The position numbers and the translations under genes were made by a program. A stretch of DNA of 64,000 bases from Stigmatella ashevillena (GTDB taxonomy: Bacteria; Myxococcota; Myxococcia; Myxococcales; Myxococcaceae). Below, in pieces: positions 9,237 to 17,415 of this stretch. The notes below the pieces were generated by a model. The model searched no databases and had not been told where the DNA came from. It worked only from the letters and a program-made list of their open reading frames with translations. Location of the stretch: contig NZ_JAQNDM010000002.1 in the NCBI RefSeq assembly GCF_028368975.1, positions 5,140,425-5,204,424 on the forward strand. Direction: 5' to 3'. The stretch's first letter is position 1; the number at the start of each line of letters is the position of its first letter.

Positions 9237-10777
9237 ACCTGTCCGCCGCGTTTCTGCTCTCGGGGGCCTGTGTGGCCATCGCGGTGGCCTTGCAGACCCT
9301 TCGGCTGGGCCGCCGGGGTGGGGCTGGGGTGGTGCTCCTCGCGAGCTTCCTCGCACTGTGGATGATGGGGATGTTCCTGCTGGAGCTGCGCACGGGCGAG
9401 TTGGCGGACCGGGTGCTCCCGCTGGGCATGCTGCTCGCGGCCGCCTTCGTCCAGGCGGCCAAGGACGTGATGGGACAGGCTCCGCGCTGGCTGGTGCCCC
9501 TGGCGTGGAGCGGCTCGTTGGCGGTCGCACTCACGGGGCTGATCGCCCCCCGTCTGCTCTATGGCCCGGGGGCATCGGGGGCCGGGCCCGCGTTCTGGCC
9601 GCTCGCCGTGGTGAGCGCCGCGGCCACGCTCGCGATGAACCTCCGGCTCGTCGCCCTGGTGCGCGGCGCGCAAGGACGTGAGCGGCGCAGGCGGCTGGCG
9701 CTGCTGGGCGCGAATGTCTTTGGTGCTCTGGGCGGAGGCGGGTTGATTGGCCTGCACGTGCTGGGGGTGTCCCTCACCGGATGGGGCGTCCTGTTCCTGG
9801 CCGTGAGCCTGTCGCTGGTGGCCTATGCCTCCTGGGCGCCTGAGGACCTGCGGGAGCGAGAGGGGCTCATTCAAGCCGCCGTGCAGAGCGCGGGCTTCGC
9901 CCTGCTGATGGCGCTGGCCACCGCCGCCGCGAGCGCCATCCTGGGCGTGAGGCCCGTCTGGGTCGCCGCGCTCCTGGGAGCCGCGGGCGCGCTTCCGGTG
10001 GATGCGTCTCGGCAATTGCTCGTGGAGGCCGTGACCCGGAAGCTGTTCGCGCGGCCCCAGATCGTCCCCCTGCTGGTGGAGGCGGTGGAGAAGCAGACCT
10101 CTCGCGCGGAGCACGCGGAGACCCTGGCCGAGGTGGGCAGGCTCGCCTCGGCGGTGGCGCATGAGATCCGCAACCCCCTGGGCGTCATCCTGGCGGAGGC
10201 GAAGCTTCTGGAACTCTCCGGCGCGGACCAAGAGAGCGTCCAGGCCATCCGGAACCAGGTCTCCCGGGCCAGCCGCTTCGTGGAGGACCTGCTCCACTAC
10301 AGCCGCCCTCGCCCCTCACAGATGAGTGAGCAAGCGCTGGAGCAGGTGGTGGCCGAGGCGGTGTCACGGGCACGTCAGGCCTTTGGAGACGCCGCGCCGG
10401 AGGTGTCGCTCGACCTGGAGCCTCTCCGGTGGGACGTGGATGGCGAGGCGCTGGGGGATGTCGTGGTGAACCTGGTGACCAACGCGCTCATCGCCGTGGA
10501 GACGATTCCCCTGGGCCGGGTGCAGCTCACACAGCGACGCGTGGCCGAGGGCGTGCACATCGAGGTCGAAGACAACGGCCCCGGTGTGCCGGAAGCGCTC
10601 TTGCCCCGGCTGTTCGAGCCCTTCGTCACCGGCCGGGGAAGGGACGCCCGGCACCCGGGCACGGGCCTGGGGCTGGCCTTGTGCCGCAAATGGGTTCAGC
10701 GGCACGGTGGTACACTCACCCATGCACGGCCCGCCACCGGAGGCGCGCGGTTCGTGATTGTGCTGCCCAGGCCATGA
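9233..10777 (+). CDS. Membrane sensor histidine kinase
   Basis: Translation is assigned to the GTG at 9233, which overlaps the previous stop by four bases and places a hydrophobic segment at the N-terminus. About 250 residues of multi-pass membrane sequence precede a HisKA domain with the phospho-acceptor His in AHEIRNPLG and an HATPase domain with N box (NLVTNALIAVE), G1 (DNGPGVPE), F box (LFEPFVTGR) and G2 (GTGLGLALC). The protein is 514 residues with no extra PAS domain. The stop overlaps the response regulator ATG (ATGA at 10774), so the kinase and regulator form a cognate pair. Confidence 0.93.
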   Translation: MNLSAAFLLSGACVAIAVALQTLRLGRRGGAGVVLLASFLALWMMGMFLLELRTGELADRVLPLGMLLAAAFVQAAKDVMGQAPRWLVPLAWSGSLAVALTGLIAPRLLYGPGASGAGPAFWPLAVVSAAATLAMNLRLVALVRGAQGRERRRRLALLGANVFGALGGGGLIGLHVLGVSLTGWGVLFLAVSLSLVAYASWAPEDLREREGLIQAAVQSAGFALLMALATAAASAILGVRPVWVAALLGAAGALPVDASRQLLVEAVTRKLFARPQIVPLLVEAVEKQTSRAEHAETLAEVGRLASAVAHEIRNPLGVILAEAKLLELSGADQESVQAIRNQVSRASRFVEDLLHYSRPRPSQMSEQALEQVVAEAVSRARQAFGDAAPEVSLDLEPLRWDVDGEALGDVVVNLVTNALIAVETIPLGRVQLTQRRVAEGVHIEVEDNGPGVPEALLPRLFEPFVTGRGRDARHPGTGLGLALCRKWVQRHGGTLTHARPATGGARFVIVLPRP

Positions 10778-12141
10778 ACTCTCTCGTGCTTTTGGTGGAT
10801 GACGACGCGGCGCTGCGCAGTGCCTGGCGCCGCCTGCTCAAGAGCGTGGGCTTCGAGGTGCTCGAGGCTCCCGACGCGGTAGCCGCGCGTCAGCTCTTCA
10901 AGGCCCATCCGGTGCAGTTGGTCCTGTTGGACCTGATGCTGCCTCCCGAGCAGACCCCGGAAGCGGGCGCCGCGCTCCTAGGGGAATTCTTGAGCGCCCG
11001 GCCCGATGCGAAGGTCGTGGTGGTGTCGGGAACCGGCGAGGCCTCGCTGGCCTTGTCCCTGGTTCAGCGCGGCGCGTACGACTTCTTCTCCAAGCCTGCG
11101 GATCCCGAGCATCTGCTGGCCGTGCTGGGACGGGCCCAGGCACGGATGGGCCTTGAGGCGCGGGTACGGGAGTTGGAGCAGTCGCTCGCGGCGCGGGAGG
11201 ATCAGCTGCTTGGACAGGCGCCCGCGTTCCTGGAGGCCAAGCAACTGACGGCCCGGGCGGCGGTGACGGACATCCCCCTTCTGCTCACCGGCGCCTCCGG
11301 GACGGGCAAGGAAGTGTTCGCGCGCTTCGTGCACGCGCGCAGCCGCCGCGCCGACAAGCCATTCGTCACCTTGAACTGTGGCGCCATCAGCCCCCAGCTC
11401 CTGGAGTCCACGCTCTTCGGTCACAAGAAGGGCGCGTTCACCGGTGCCCTCGCGGACAGCAAGGGCCTGTTCGCCGAAGCGCATGGGGGGACGCTGTTCC
11501 TCGATGAGATTGGCGATCTTCAATTGGATCTCCAGGTGAAGCTCTTGCGCGCCACTGAGAGCGGGGAGGTGCTGCCGGTGGGCGCTTCCCGGCCCGTGCT
11601 CGTGGACGTACGACTCGTGTCCGCCACGCACCAGCCCCTGCCCGAGCAGGTAGCGAACAAGCACTTCCGCGAAGACCTGTACTGGCGACTGCGCGGCATC
11701 GAGGTCGCCCTGCCCCGGCTCTCCGAGCGGCCCGGAGACGTGGTGCTCCTGGCACAGCACTTCCTGAACACCGCACGCTCACTGGTGCCGCACGCGGTGA
11801 TGCCGACGTTGTCACCCGCAACGGTGCGTTGCCTGGAGTCCTACGACTGGCCCGGCAATCTGAGGGAACTCCGGCACGAGATGCAGCGGGCTTTGGTGCT
11901 CTCGGGAGGGCGCGGAGAACTCCAACCCGAGGATCTATCGCCCGCGCTGCGAGCGCAGGCCCCCTCCGATGGGACGGTCCACGCCGCGCTCACATTGGAA
12001 GAGAAGATCGAGCGGCTGGAGCGGGAGGAACTCACCCGGGCGCTCGCGGAGTGCGAGGGAAACCGCTCTCATGCAGCGGAGAAGCTGGGCCTGTCCCGCC
12101 AGGGGCTGCTCAACAAGATGGCCCGCCACGGGCTGCGGTAG
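10774..12141 (+). CDS. NtrC-family sigma-54 response regulator
   Basis: The domain order is receiver (VDDD acidic pocket, phospho-acceptor Asp in VLLDLMLP, conserved Lys in FSKPAD), AAA+ sigma-54 activation domain (Walker A GASGTGKE, intact GAFTGA loop, Walker B GGTLFLDEIGDL, arginine-finger region FREDLYWRLRG) and a Fis-type helix-turn-helix at the C-terminus (NRSHAAEKLGLSRQGLLNK). The length, 455 residues, is normal for the class. It is translationally coupled to the histidine kinase and should switch on sigma-54 promoters when phosphorylated. Likely targets include its own neighbourhood, though no clear -24/-12 element was seen in the 7978-8150 divergent region. Confidence 0.95.
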   Translation: MNSLVLLVDDDAALRSAWRRLLKSVGFEVLEAPDAVAARQLFKAHPVQLVLLDLMLPPEQTPEAGAALLGEFLSARPDAKVVVVSGTGEASLALSLVQRGAYDFFSKPADPEHLLAVLGRAQARMGLEARVRELEQSLAAREDQLLGQAPAFLEAKQLTARAAVTDIPLLLTGASGTGKEVFARFVHARSRRADKPFVTLNCGAISPQLLESTLFGHKKGAFTGALADSKGLFAEAHGGTLFLDEIGDLQLDLQVKLLRATESGEVLPVGASRPVLVDVRLVSATHQPLPEQVANKHFREDLYWRLRGIEVALPRLSERPGDVVLLAQHFLNTARSLVPHAVMPTLSPATVRCLESYDWPGNLRELRHEMQRALVLSGGRGELQPEDLSPALRAQAPSDGTVHAALTLEEKIERLEREELTRALAECEGNRSHAAEKLGLSRQGLLNKMARHGLR

Positions 12142-12164
12142 CATTGCGCTTCGGGGATATTCCG

Positions 12165-13097
12165 TTGAACAAGCGCTATCCCAGAATTCGAACCCACTCG
12201 GAGGACGGTACTCTTCTCCTCCGCGAGGGATTGAGCTTTATCTTTTACATGCGTCGCCCTCATTCCGAGGTGGCCCAAGGGGTCCTGAGTGCGCTGGAAC
12301 ATTACCGGGACTTCGTGGGCTCGGAGGGATTGGGGTTGTATGCAGACGAGGACGGGGCATGGTGGACGCTGGATGCGGAGGGGTGGGACTCCATTCTCCG
12401 CAAACTGCACCACCCGCATCGGGCCAGCATCCATCTCGTGGATGCGTCAGCGAATGAGCGCCGCTACCGGTTCGACTATGACGGCAAGCGGCTTGGCTCT
12501 CCCGCCCTTTCCCATGAACCGGACGCCGTTTCCGCCGTGGCCTTCTGGCTCCCTACCGAGTCTCTGGAGGCACAAGGTCCGGAGCGAGCTCGTGCGCTCG
12601 CGATGAAACTGGCGGCTCCTCTGGCTTTCTGCTCCGGTCACGCAGGCCTCTCGTTCAATGGCGCATTGGACCGGGCGGGAGTGAGGCAAGAGATCCGCTC
12701 GTGGTGCTTCCGCTACCCGGGGTTCGACGTTCCCGATTTGGAGAGACACTCCTGGGACATGGGTACGCGGGTGAGGACCGTCTCCTGGTTGACCTTTCTG
12801 GGGCCACCCCTCTTGGACCAACTGGGCGGGGCAACGGCCCTTCGCTCGCGATTGTCGTGGCCTGGGACCCAAGTGGAGGAAATGGAGGGCAGGCGTGCTG
12901 TGGTCACGCTGGGTACATCACCTGAGGCTGGAGACACAGAAGCCGGTCAAATGCTTCCAAACTATCGGGAACTGGCTCAAGTCCTGGAACCTTGGCTTTA
13001 TCACGAGAAGTTTCAGCCAGGCTCGGCGTTCTCCGAGGAGGAGATGCGACGCTGGGAGCGCCGGTTCCTCGACGAATCCACGCAGGCGAAGCTCTAA
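12165..13097 (+). CDS. DUF3396 / TsiV-like type VI immunity family protein
   Basis: The sequence (YPRIRTHSEDGTLLLREGLSF, FYMRRPHSEVAQGV, late LPNYRELAQVLEPWLY) matches the DUF3396 family, now described as type VI secretion immunity proteins. The frame has no early ATG. The TTG at 12165 is chosen because GGGGAT lies six bases upstream; TTG 12144 is an alternative. This gives about 310 residues, usual for the family. It sits 23 bases after the response regulator but is probably a separate unit. No cognate toxin gene is adjacent, so it looks like an orphan immunity gene that may protect against toxins of relatives. Confidence 0.75.
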   Translation: MNKRYPRIRTHSEDGTLLLREGLSFIFYMRRPHSEVAQGVLSALEHYRDFVGSEGLGLYADEDGAWWTLDAEGWDSILRKLHHPHRASIHLVDASANERRYRFDYDGKRLGSPALSHEPDAVSAVAFWLPTESLEAQGPERARALAMKLAAPLAFCSGHAGLSFNGALDRAGVRQEIRSWCFRYPGFDVPDLERHSWDMGTRVRTVSWLTFLGPPLLDQLGGATALRSRLSWPGTQVEEMEGRRAVVTLGTSPEAGDTEAGQMLPNYRELAQVLEPWLYHEKFQPGSAFSEEEMRRWERRFLDESTQAKL

Positions 13098-13206
13098 AGT
13101 CGGCCAAGCGTGAAGCCTATTTCGTGGAGATCGACTCTCGCAGCGCTTCTGGACCGCAGTTCCGAGGGCCCACCCATGAGGTAGGATGCGCGAGGGAGGA
13201 GCCCCC

Positions 13207-14637
13207 ATGGACAGAAGGCCGCAACTGGACCCCCGTGCGTTGCCCCCAGGAACCCCCGTGGGGCCCTGGCAGGTGGCCGACTGGCGCGGCTGTGGGAGCT
13301 ACGGCACCGTGTACCAGGCCTGGAAGCAGGGGCATGAGCGCGCGGGCCCCGTGGCCCTCAAGCTGGCCCATTTCCCTGAGGACAAGCGGTTCGACCGGGA
13401 GACTGCGTTGCTCTCGCGCATTCACCACCCCCACGTGCCCCGTTTGCTGGACTTCGGGCACTGGCGGCACCCCTCCGGAGCCCTCTACCCTTACCTGGCG
13501 ATGGAGTGGATCGACGGCGAGCCGCTGTACGCGTGGGGAGAGGTGTACCAACCGACGTCGCGGCAGGTCCTGCGCGTGCTGGCCCAGTTGGCGCGGGCCT
13601 TGGCGGCCACAGAGGCCGCCGGGGGCATGCACCGCGACGTCAAGGGCGACAACGTAATGGTGCTGCCCGGTGAACTGCGGGCCTATCTCATGGACTTTGG
13701 CTCGGGCATCTGGGCGGGTGCCGCTCGGATCACCGAGGAAGTGCTGCCCCCGGGCACGCGCCCCTATCGCACCCCGGAGGCGTTGCGCTTCCACTGGCAG
13801 CACCGCCTCCGCCGCACGGTGCGGTACGAGGCCGCACCCGCGGAGGATGTCTATGCCCTGGGAGTGACCGCTTACCGCCTGGTCACCGGGGTGTACCCTC
13901 CTCCCGCCACGGAGCCCGCCGCACGGGACGACGACCAGCGGCCCACCACGCCCACCCGCAGTCCACCTCAGGTGCTCAACAAACGGGTCGCGCTCCCCTT
14001 GGCCGTGCTCATCGAAAGGATGTTGGCGGAGGATCCCGAAGCCCGAGGCAGTGCGAACTCCATGGCGGAGGCCCTGGAAGAGGCCGCCCAGAGTGCGGGA
14101 CCGGAAGCGGATGTTCCGTTGTTCAACGCGAAGAGGGCTCAGGAGACGCCCAGCGCTTTCAAGGAACTGTCCTCGGTGGCCGAGCAAAAACCGGTCCACA
14201 GGGGGCTGCTCTGGAAGATGGCTCCCGTCTTGGGCGTCCTGTTCGTGGGCACGTGGTGGCTATCGCGCATGCCCCCTTCCAGGCCTGTGGCGCAAGTCGA
14301 GGCACAGGAGGCAACCGAGGCGACGGTGGGGCTCGCCCATGCCGCTGTCACCGAGCCCGTGGGCTCCACAGAGGTTCCTCCAGGTTGGGAGGGAGTTGCC
14401 CTGGACATGCCTCAGCGGCCCCTCCCCGGACAGCTCAAACCCGATGCTTCGGGGAGATGTCCTGGGCGGAATCACACCTCCCTCAACGGAGGCTGCTGGC
14501 GCGCACTCAAAGGTGGCGAGGACAAGTGCGCTGAGGACGAGAACGAGTATGTCCACAAGGGGGAGTGCTACGCACCTGTGTTCTCACGAGGGCGACAGCC
14601 CACCTCGGACAGCGCGCAGGATGCGGGCTCGCCCTGA
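13207..14637 (+). CDS. Receptor-like Ser/Thr protein kinase
   Basis: The ATG at 13207 follows a strong GGAGGAG site; an upstream in-frame start at 13186 is less well placed. The cytosolic kinase domain (residues ~18-300) shows a glycine loop (GCGSYGTVYQAW), ATP-binding Lys in VALKL, catalytic HRDVKGDN and DFG in MDFGSG. A single transmembrane helix (VLGVLFVGTWWL) lies near residue 340. The ~120-residue external tail carries two Cys-rich patches (GRCPGRNH...GGCW, DKC...GECYAP). The fold suggests an envelope signal receptor, ligand unknown. A second, damaged copy of its 3' end lies 1.3 kb downstream. Confidence 0.92.
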   Translation: MDRRPQLDPRALPPGTPVGPWQVADWRGCGSYGTVYQAWKQGHERAGPVALKLAHFPEDKRFDRETALLSRIHHPHVPRLLDFGHWRHPSGALYPYLAMEWIDGEPLYAWGEVYQPTSRQVLRVLAQLARALAATEAAGGMHRDVKGDNVMVLPGELRAYLMDFGSGIWAGAARITEEVLPPGTRPYRTPEALRFHWQHRLRRTVRYEAAPAEDVYALGVTAYRLVTGVYPPPATEPAARDDDQRPTTPTRSPPQVLNKRVALPLAVLIERMLAEDPEARGSANSMAEALEEAAQSAGPEADVPLFNAKRAQETPSAFKELSSVAEQKPVHRGLLWKMAPVLGVLFVGTWWLSRMPPSRPVAQVEAQEATEATVGLAHAAVTEPVGSTEVPPGWEGVALDMPQRPLPGQLKPDASGRCPGRNHTSLNGGCWRALKGGEDKCAEDENEYVHKGECYAPVFSRGRQPTSDSAQDAGSP

Positions 14638-14702
14638 GCCATCAATGCCGCCCAGTCCCCACCGGACAGGGCCAGGAGGAAGCCAGACCGGGACGAGGGC
14701 GG
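14253..14702 (+). repeat. Kinase tail repeat, copy 1 (intact)
   Basis: This is the 3' end of the kinase gene and its downstream flank. It is closely matched by 15571-15910. Copy 1 contains about 109 bases (roughly 14500-14608) that copy 2 lacks. The match starts at GTGGTGGCTATCGCGCATGC and ends in the AAGCCAGACYGGGACGAGGG stretch. Confidence 0.9.
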
Positions 14703-14705
14703 TCC

Positions 14706-14904
14706 CTCGAGAATGCAGGAGTGTGCACGCCCGCGTATTCGACATGTCCCTGCTGAAATCAAGCTCAGACTTCTTATCCAGCGTGGCGTACCGGCCGCGC
14801 ACGAACAGCGGCTGCTCATCGGTTGGGGACGGTGCTTCGAGCGGTTTGAGTCTGGCTTTGGACCTGAGCCGAGTGCGGTGGCCTGAATAAGCGCCACCGC
14901 CCAT
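14706..14904 (-). pseudogene. Possible truncated gene downstream of the SUKH gene
   Basis: An ATG at 14904, with TAAGGA just upstream, opens ten bases after the SUKH gene stop and reads MGGGAYSGHRTRLRSKAR and onward to LDKKSELDFSRDM. The sequence then runs into the duplicated kinase-tail DNA at about 14705, where an open frame continues by chance to 14584. It may be the 5' remnant of a third gene of the immunity cassette cut by the rearrangement. No family is recognised. Confidence 0.3.
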
Positions 14905-14913
14905 GTCCTTACG

Positions 14914-15399
14914 TCAACTGCGCTCGTTCATCCCAAGCCTCTTCGGACACAGAATATCATCGTCGTCCTTGACGTACGCCAGGAGGAAGTCTTCCAGGCT
15001 CCCCAGCGGAAACTGGGGATCGTTGCCGCTGTTGCTGCCCAGGACGAGAGACACGTATCCCTTCCAGGGCCCTGTCACCCACAACGCATACCACCACGAT
15101 TGCTGAAGGTAGTCGGCGAAGATAACCGACGCCTCCGTGGCGTTACATCCGTACCCGGCGTCGCGGAGAACATCGACGGTCGCGCGAAGTTCGTTGGGCA
15201 ACCAAAAACGAAACCCCAGGGCATCCTCATCCGAAGGAAGCCCGGCGATGCGGAGGAACGCCTCGTATTCTTCTGGAAGCACGCCAGGAAGCGACCGCCA
15301 GGCTTTCACGACCTCATCCATCGCTATTGGCAGGACGTTGAGGTGCCGCTCCAGCCAGTGCTGCCGAACTTGTGTCGCGCTACCCGTTACTTCGGCCAT
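14914..15399 (-). CDS. SMI1/KNR4-like (SUKH superfamily) putative immunity protein
   Basis: The 161-residue protein has the layout of SUKH proteins: an N-terminal helix with PGVLPEEYEAFLRIAGLP, a middle strand region (FRFWLPNEL) and a late acidic LGSLEDFLLAYVKDDDD. In polymorphic toxin systems such proteins usually neutralise a nuclease or other effector. Its start overlaps by 13 bases the end of an upstream gene fragment, as expected for a toxin-immunity pair. The upstream toxin is now only a stub. The assignment is by pattern, not by search. Confidence 0.6.
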   Translation of the reverse strand: MAEVTGSATQVRQHWLERHLNVLPIAMDEVVKAWRSLPGVLPEEYEAFLRIAGLPSDEDALGFRFWLPNELRATVDVLRDAGYGCNATEASVIFADYLQQSWWYALWVTGPWKGYVSLVLGSNSGNDPQFPLGSLEDFLLAYVKDDDDILCPKRLGMNERS

Positions 15400-15587
15400 A
15401 GCTCAAGAATCCGCTCCATCAACTGAACCCTGGGCATCAGCTGATCGTTCTTTGCCAACTTTTTCCCACCCGCCTCAACGGCCAACTGGTACTGAGATCG
15501 CAGGTTTTCGACGGTACCATGGGTTAACACTCCTGAGTCAGAGTCCCAGAGGATGAAAGGGGAGGCCGAGTGGTGGCTATCGCGCAT
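15387..15587 (-). pseudogene. C-terminal stub of a lost gene, probably the toxin partner of the SUKH protein
   Basis: The frame reads about 60 residues (SASPFILWDSDSGVLTHG through MERILELWPK) and overlaps the SUKH gene start. Upstream of 15571 the DNA turns into the antisense of the duplicated kinase tail, so the first few codons (MRDSHH) are an accident of the junction. What remains is the 3' end of a longer gene. By position it was probably the toxin (inference). Confidence 0.5.
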
Positions 15588-15910
15588 GCCCCCCTTCCAC
15601 GCCTGTGGTGCAGGTCAAGGCGAAGGAGGAAACCGAGGCGACGGTGGGGCTCGCTCATGCCGCTGTCACCGGGCCCGTGGACGCCACGGAGGTTCCTTCA
15701 GGCTGGAGGAGGGTTGCCTTGGACATGCCTCAGCGGCCTCTTCCCGGACAGCTCAAACCCGATGCTTCGGGGAGATGCCCTGAGCGGAGTCACACCTCAC
15801 TCAACGGAGGCTGCTGGACAGCGCGCAGGATGCGGGCTCGCCCTGAGTCCTCGAAGCCGCCCGACCCCCGCCAAACAGGGCCAGAAGGAAGCCAGACTGG
15901 GACGAGGGGG
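15571..15910 (+). pseudogene. Decayed second copy of the kinase 3' end
   Basis: This stretch repeats the transmembrane-proximal and external tail coding sequence of the 13207 kinase. An extra C in the run after GCGCATGC shifts the frame near the start, the ~109-base Cys-rich end piece is deleted, and there is no kinase domain upstream. Many single-base differences show it is not a very recent copy. It fills most of the gene-free gap 15588-16029; nothing recognisable was seen in 15911-16029. Confidence 0.85.
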
Positions 15911-16029
15911 GAAACTGTCCGTCCCAGTCGGCGTCAACGGCCTACCCTCATAAGATGCTTGAGTCTCGCGCACCCTTCCATGGGACTTGGGTCCAATTCA
16001 CGAAGCAGCCTTCAGAAACGAGGTGTTGG

Positions 16030-17379
16030 TCACCACTTGATGCGGATGCGTGGCACAACTTTGCGAACCTCTTTCTCGATGTTTCGCGCCGCGACGTTCG
16101 TCTCTCGGGTGAGATTGTTGGCGAAGCGCACGATCTCGTGGTTCTGCCCAGGGCCCCGGGTCAGATCATTCCATTGCTTGGTAAGGTCGTTGTTCGGGCC
16201 AAACGACTGCCCAAGTGCCGCACCAATGCCGTTGATCGTCTGGGTGAAGAAGTTGTTCTTGCCGAAGCACCCATTATCCCCCACGCCGACAGTGAAACAC
16301 TTATTGAGTTCGTTCATGGCAAGCTGTCCTCCCGTGCACCCGGCAAACGCGACGGGCTCTCCGCCGCTGGCCATCGCGCACTGGAGCGCGATCACCGCCT
16401 CGCCATTCAATCCGAGGCGACCCATGTCCGGCCCGAGATAGCATCCCGCCAACCTCCATCCGTCGAGCCTCCCCCCTGCCGTGGACGCCTGGAGGCATTG
16501 GATGGCGCGAGTCACTTTCGGATCCACTCCTTGTGCCAACGCGCCCGTGGGAGAGAGGCAGTACGCGTACTGCCGCCAGTCGGTCCCATACTGCGCGTAG
16601 CACCGTTGCACGTCTGCGAGCACCGCCTGCTCATTGCTGCCCATGTTCTCTCGGAGGAGGCAGAGCTGCATCTCGTTGACGTTGCTCGACTGGCGCATGC
16701 AGCGATAGGACGCGAGCTGCTTGGGGGCCATCGCGCCCTCTGCGACGCAGTCCATGAACACCCCCCGCACGTTGCCACCGCTGCTCCCTGCCCGCTTCAT
16801 GCAGGTTTCCGTCAACGCCTGCGTCGGAATCAGCGGTGGCACGTACTCCTCCCCAATGTCGGCAGCGGCGAGCTGCCCCGTCACCGCCTCTCGCGGGATG
16901 CGCCAGCCGCCCGGGGGCATCTGGTTGACCAGCCCCATGCCGCCTGCGCCCTCGATCGACACCGCCCCATAGGCAATCGGCGGGACGGGCGGGGGCGGGG
17001 GCGGAGGCGGCACCTGGATGTTGCAGACGCCCACCTGCCGCCAGTTCCCCGTCGGCCGGAATACTTCGATGACCGCGCCCTGCCACGTCACAAACTGGAC
17101 CTGCTGCGGGTTCGCCATCGGCAGCACGAGGAAGTTCTGCCCTGAGGGATCGCGCTGCGGGTAGAAAGCCCGCTGCGGGTCGTTCGGGAAGAACATTGCT
17201 CCGTCCCCCTTCATCAGCAGTGGCAGCGGCAAGCCGACGTTGCACTGTCCGATGATCTGCTGTGCCTGCGCCTCGCGCGAGACCAACATTGTCGCGAAGA
17301 CAGTTGCCGCGACGAGCGCCACAAGCGTGGCAGACATCCAACGTGACGCCAGTGACAATCTGCGGGTCCGATAATCCAT
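16030..17379 (-). CDS. Exported Cys-rich protein, function unknown; last gene of a sigma-54 operon
   Basis: The 449 residues begin with a Sec signal peptide (MSATLVALVAATVFATMLVSREAQA). Residues ~40-125 form one domain (VGLPLPLLMKGDGAMFF, later VEVFRPTGNW-like strand), followed by a polyproline linker (QVPPPPPPPPVPP) and a Cys-rich helical region with repeated C...C spacing (CMKRAG, DCVAEG, RCMRQ, CLLREN, RCYAQYG, CLSPTG, QCLQAS, GCYLG, QCAMAS), which looks like a series of small disulphide-linked repeats. No family is recognised. It lies 36 bases after the lipoprotein gene, reading away from the sigma-54 promoter at ~20.55 kb. Confidence 0.75.
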   Translation of the reverse strand: MDYRTRRLSLASRWMSATLVALVAATVFATMLVSREAQAQQIIGQCNVGLPLPLLMKGDGAMFFPNDPQRAFYPQRDPSGQNFLVLPMANPQQVQFVTWQGAVIEVFRPTGNWRQVGVCNIQVPPPPPPPPVPPIAYGAVSIEGAGGMGLVNQMPPGGWRIPREAVTGQLAAADIGEEYVPPLIPTQALTETCMKRAGSSGGNVRGVFMDCVAEGAMAPKQLASYRCMRQSSNVNEMQLCLLRENMGSNEQAVLADVQRCYAQYGTDWRQYAYCLSPTGALAQGVDPKVTRAIQCLQASTAGGRLDGWRLAGCYLGPDMGRLGLNGEAVIALQCAMASGGEPVAFAGCTGGQLAMNELNKCFTVGVGDNGCFGKNNFFTQTINGIGAALGQSFGPNNDLTKQWNDLTRGPGQNHEIVRFANNLTRETNVAARNIEKEVRKVVPRIRIKW

Positions 17380-17415
17380 AGGATATTTCTCCAGTGGGGG
17401 AAGGATTTCTATGTC

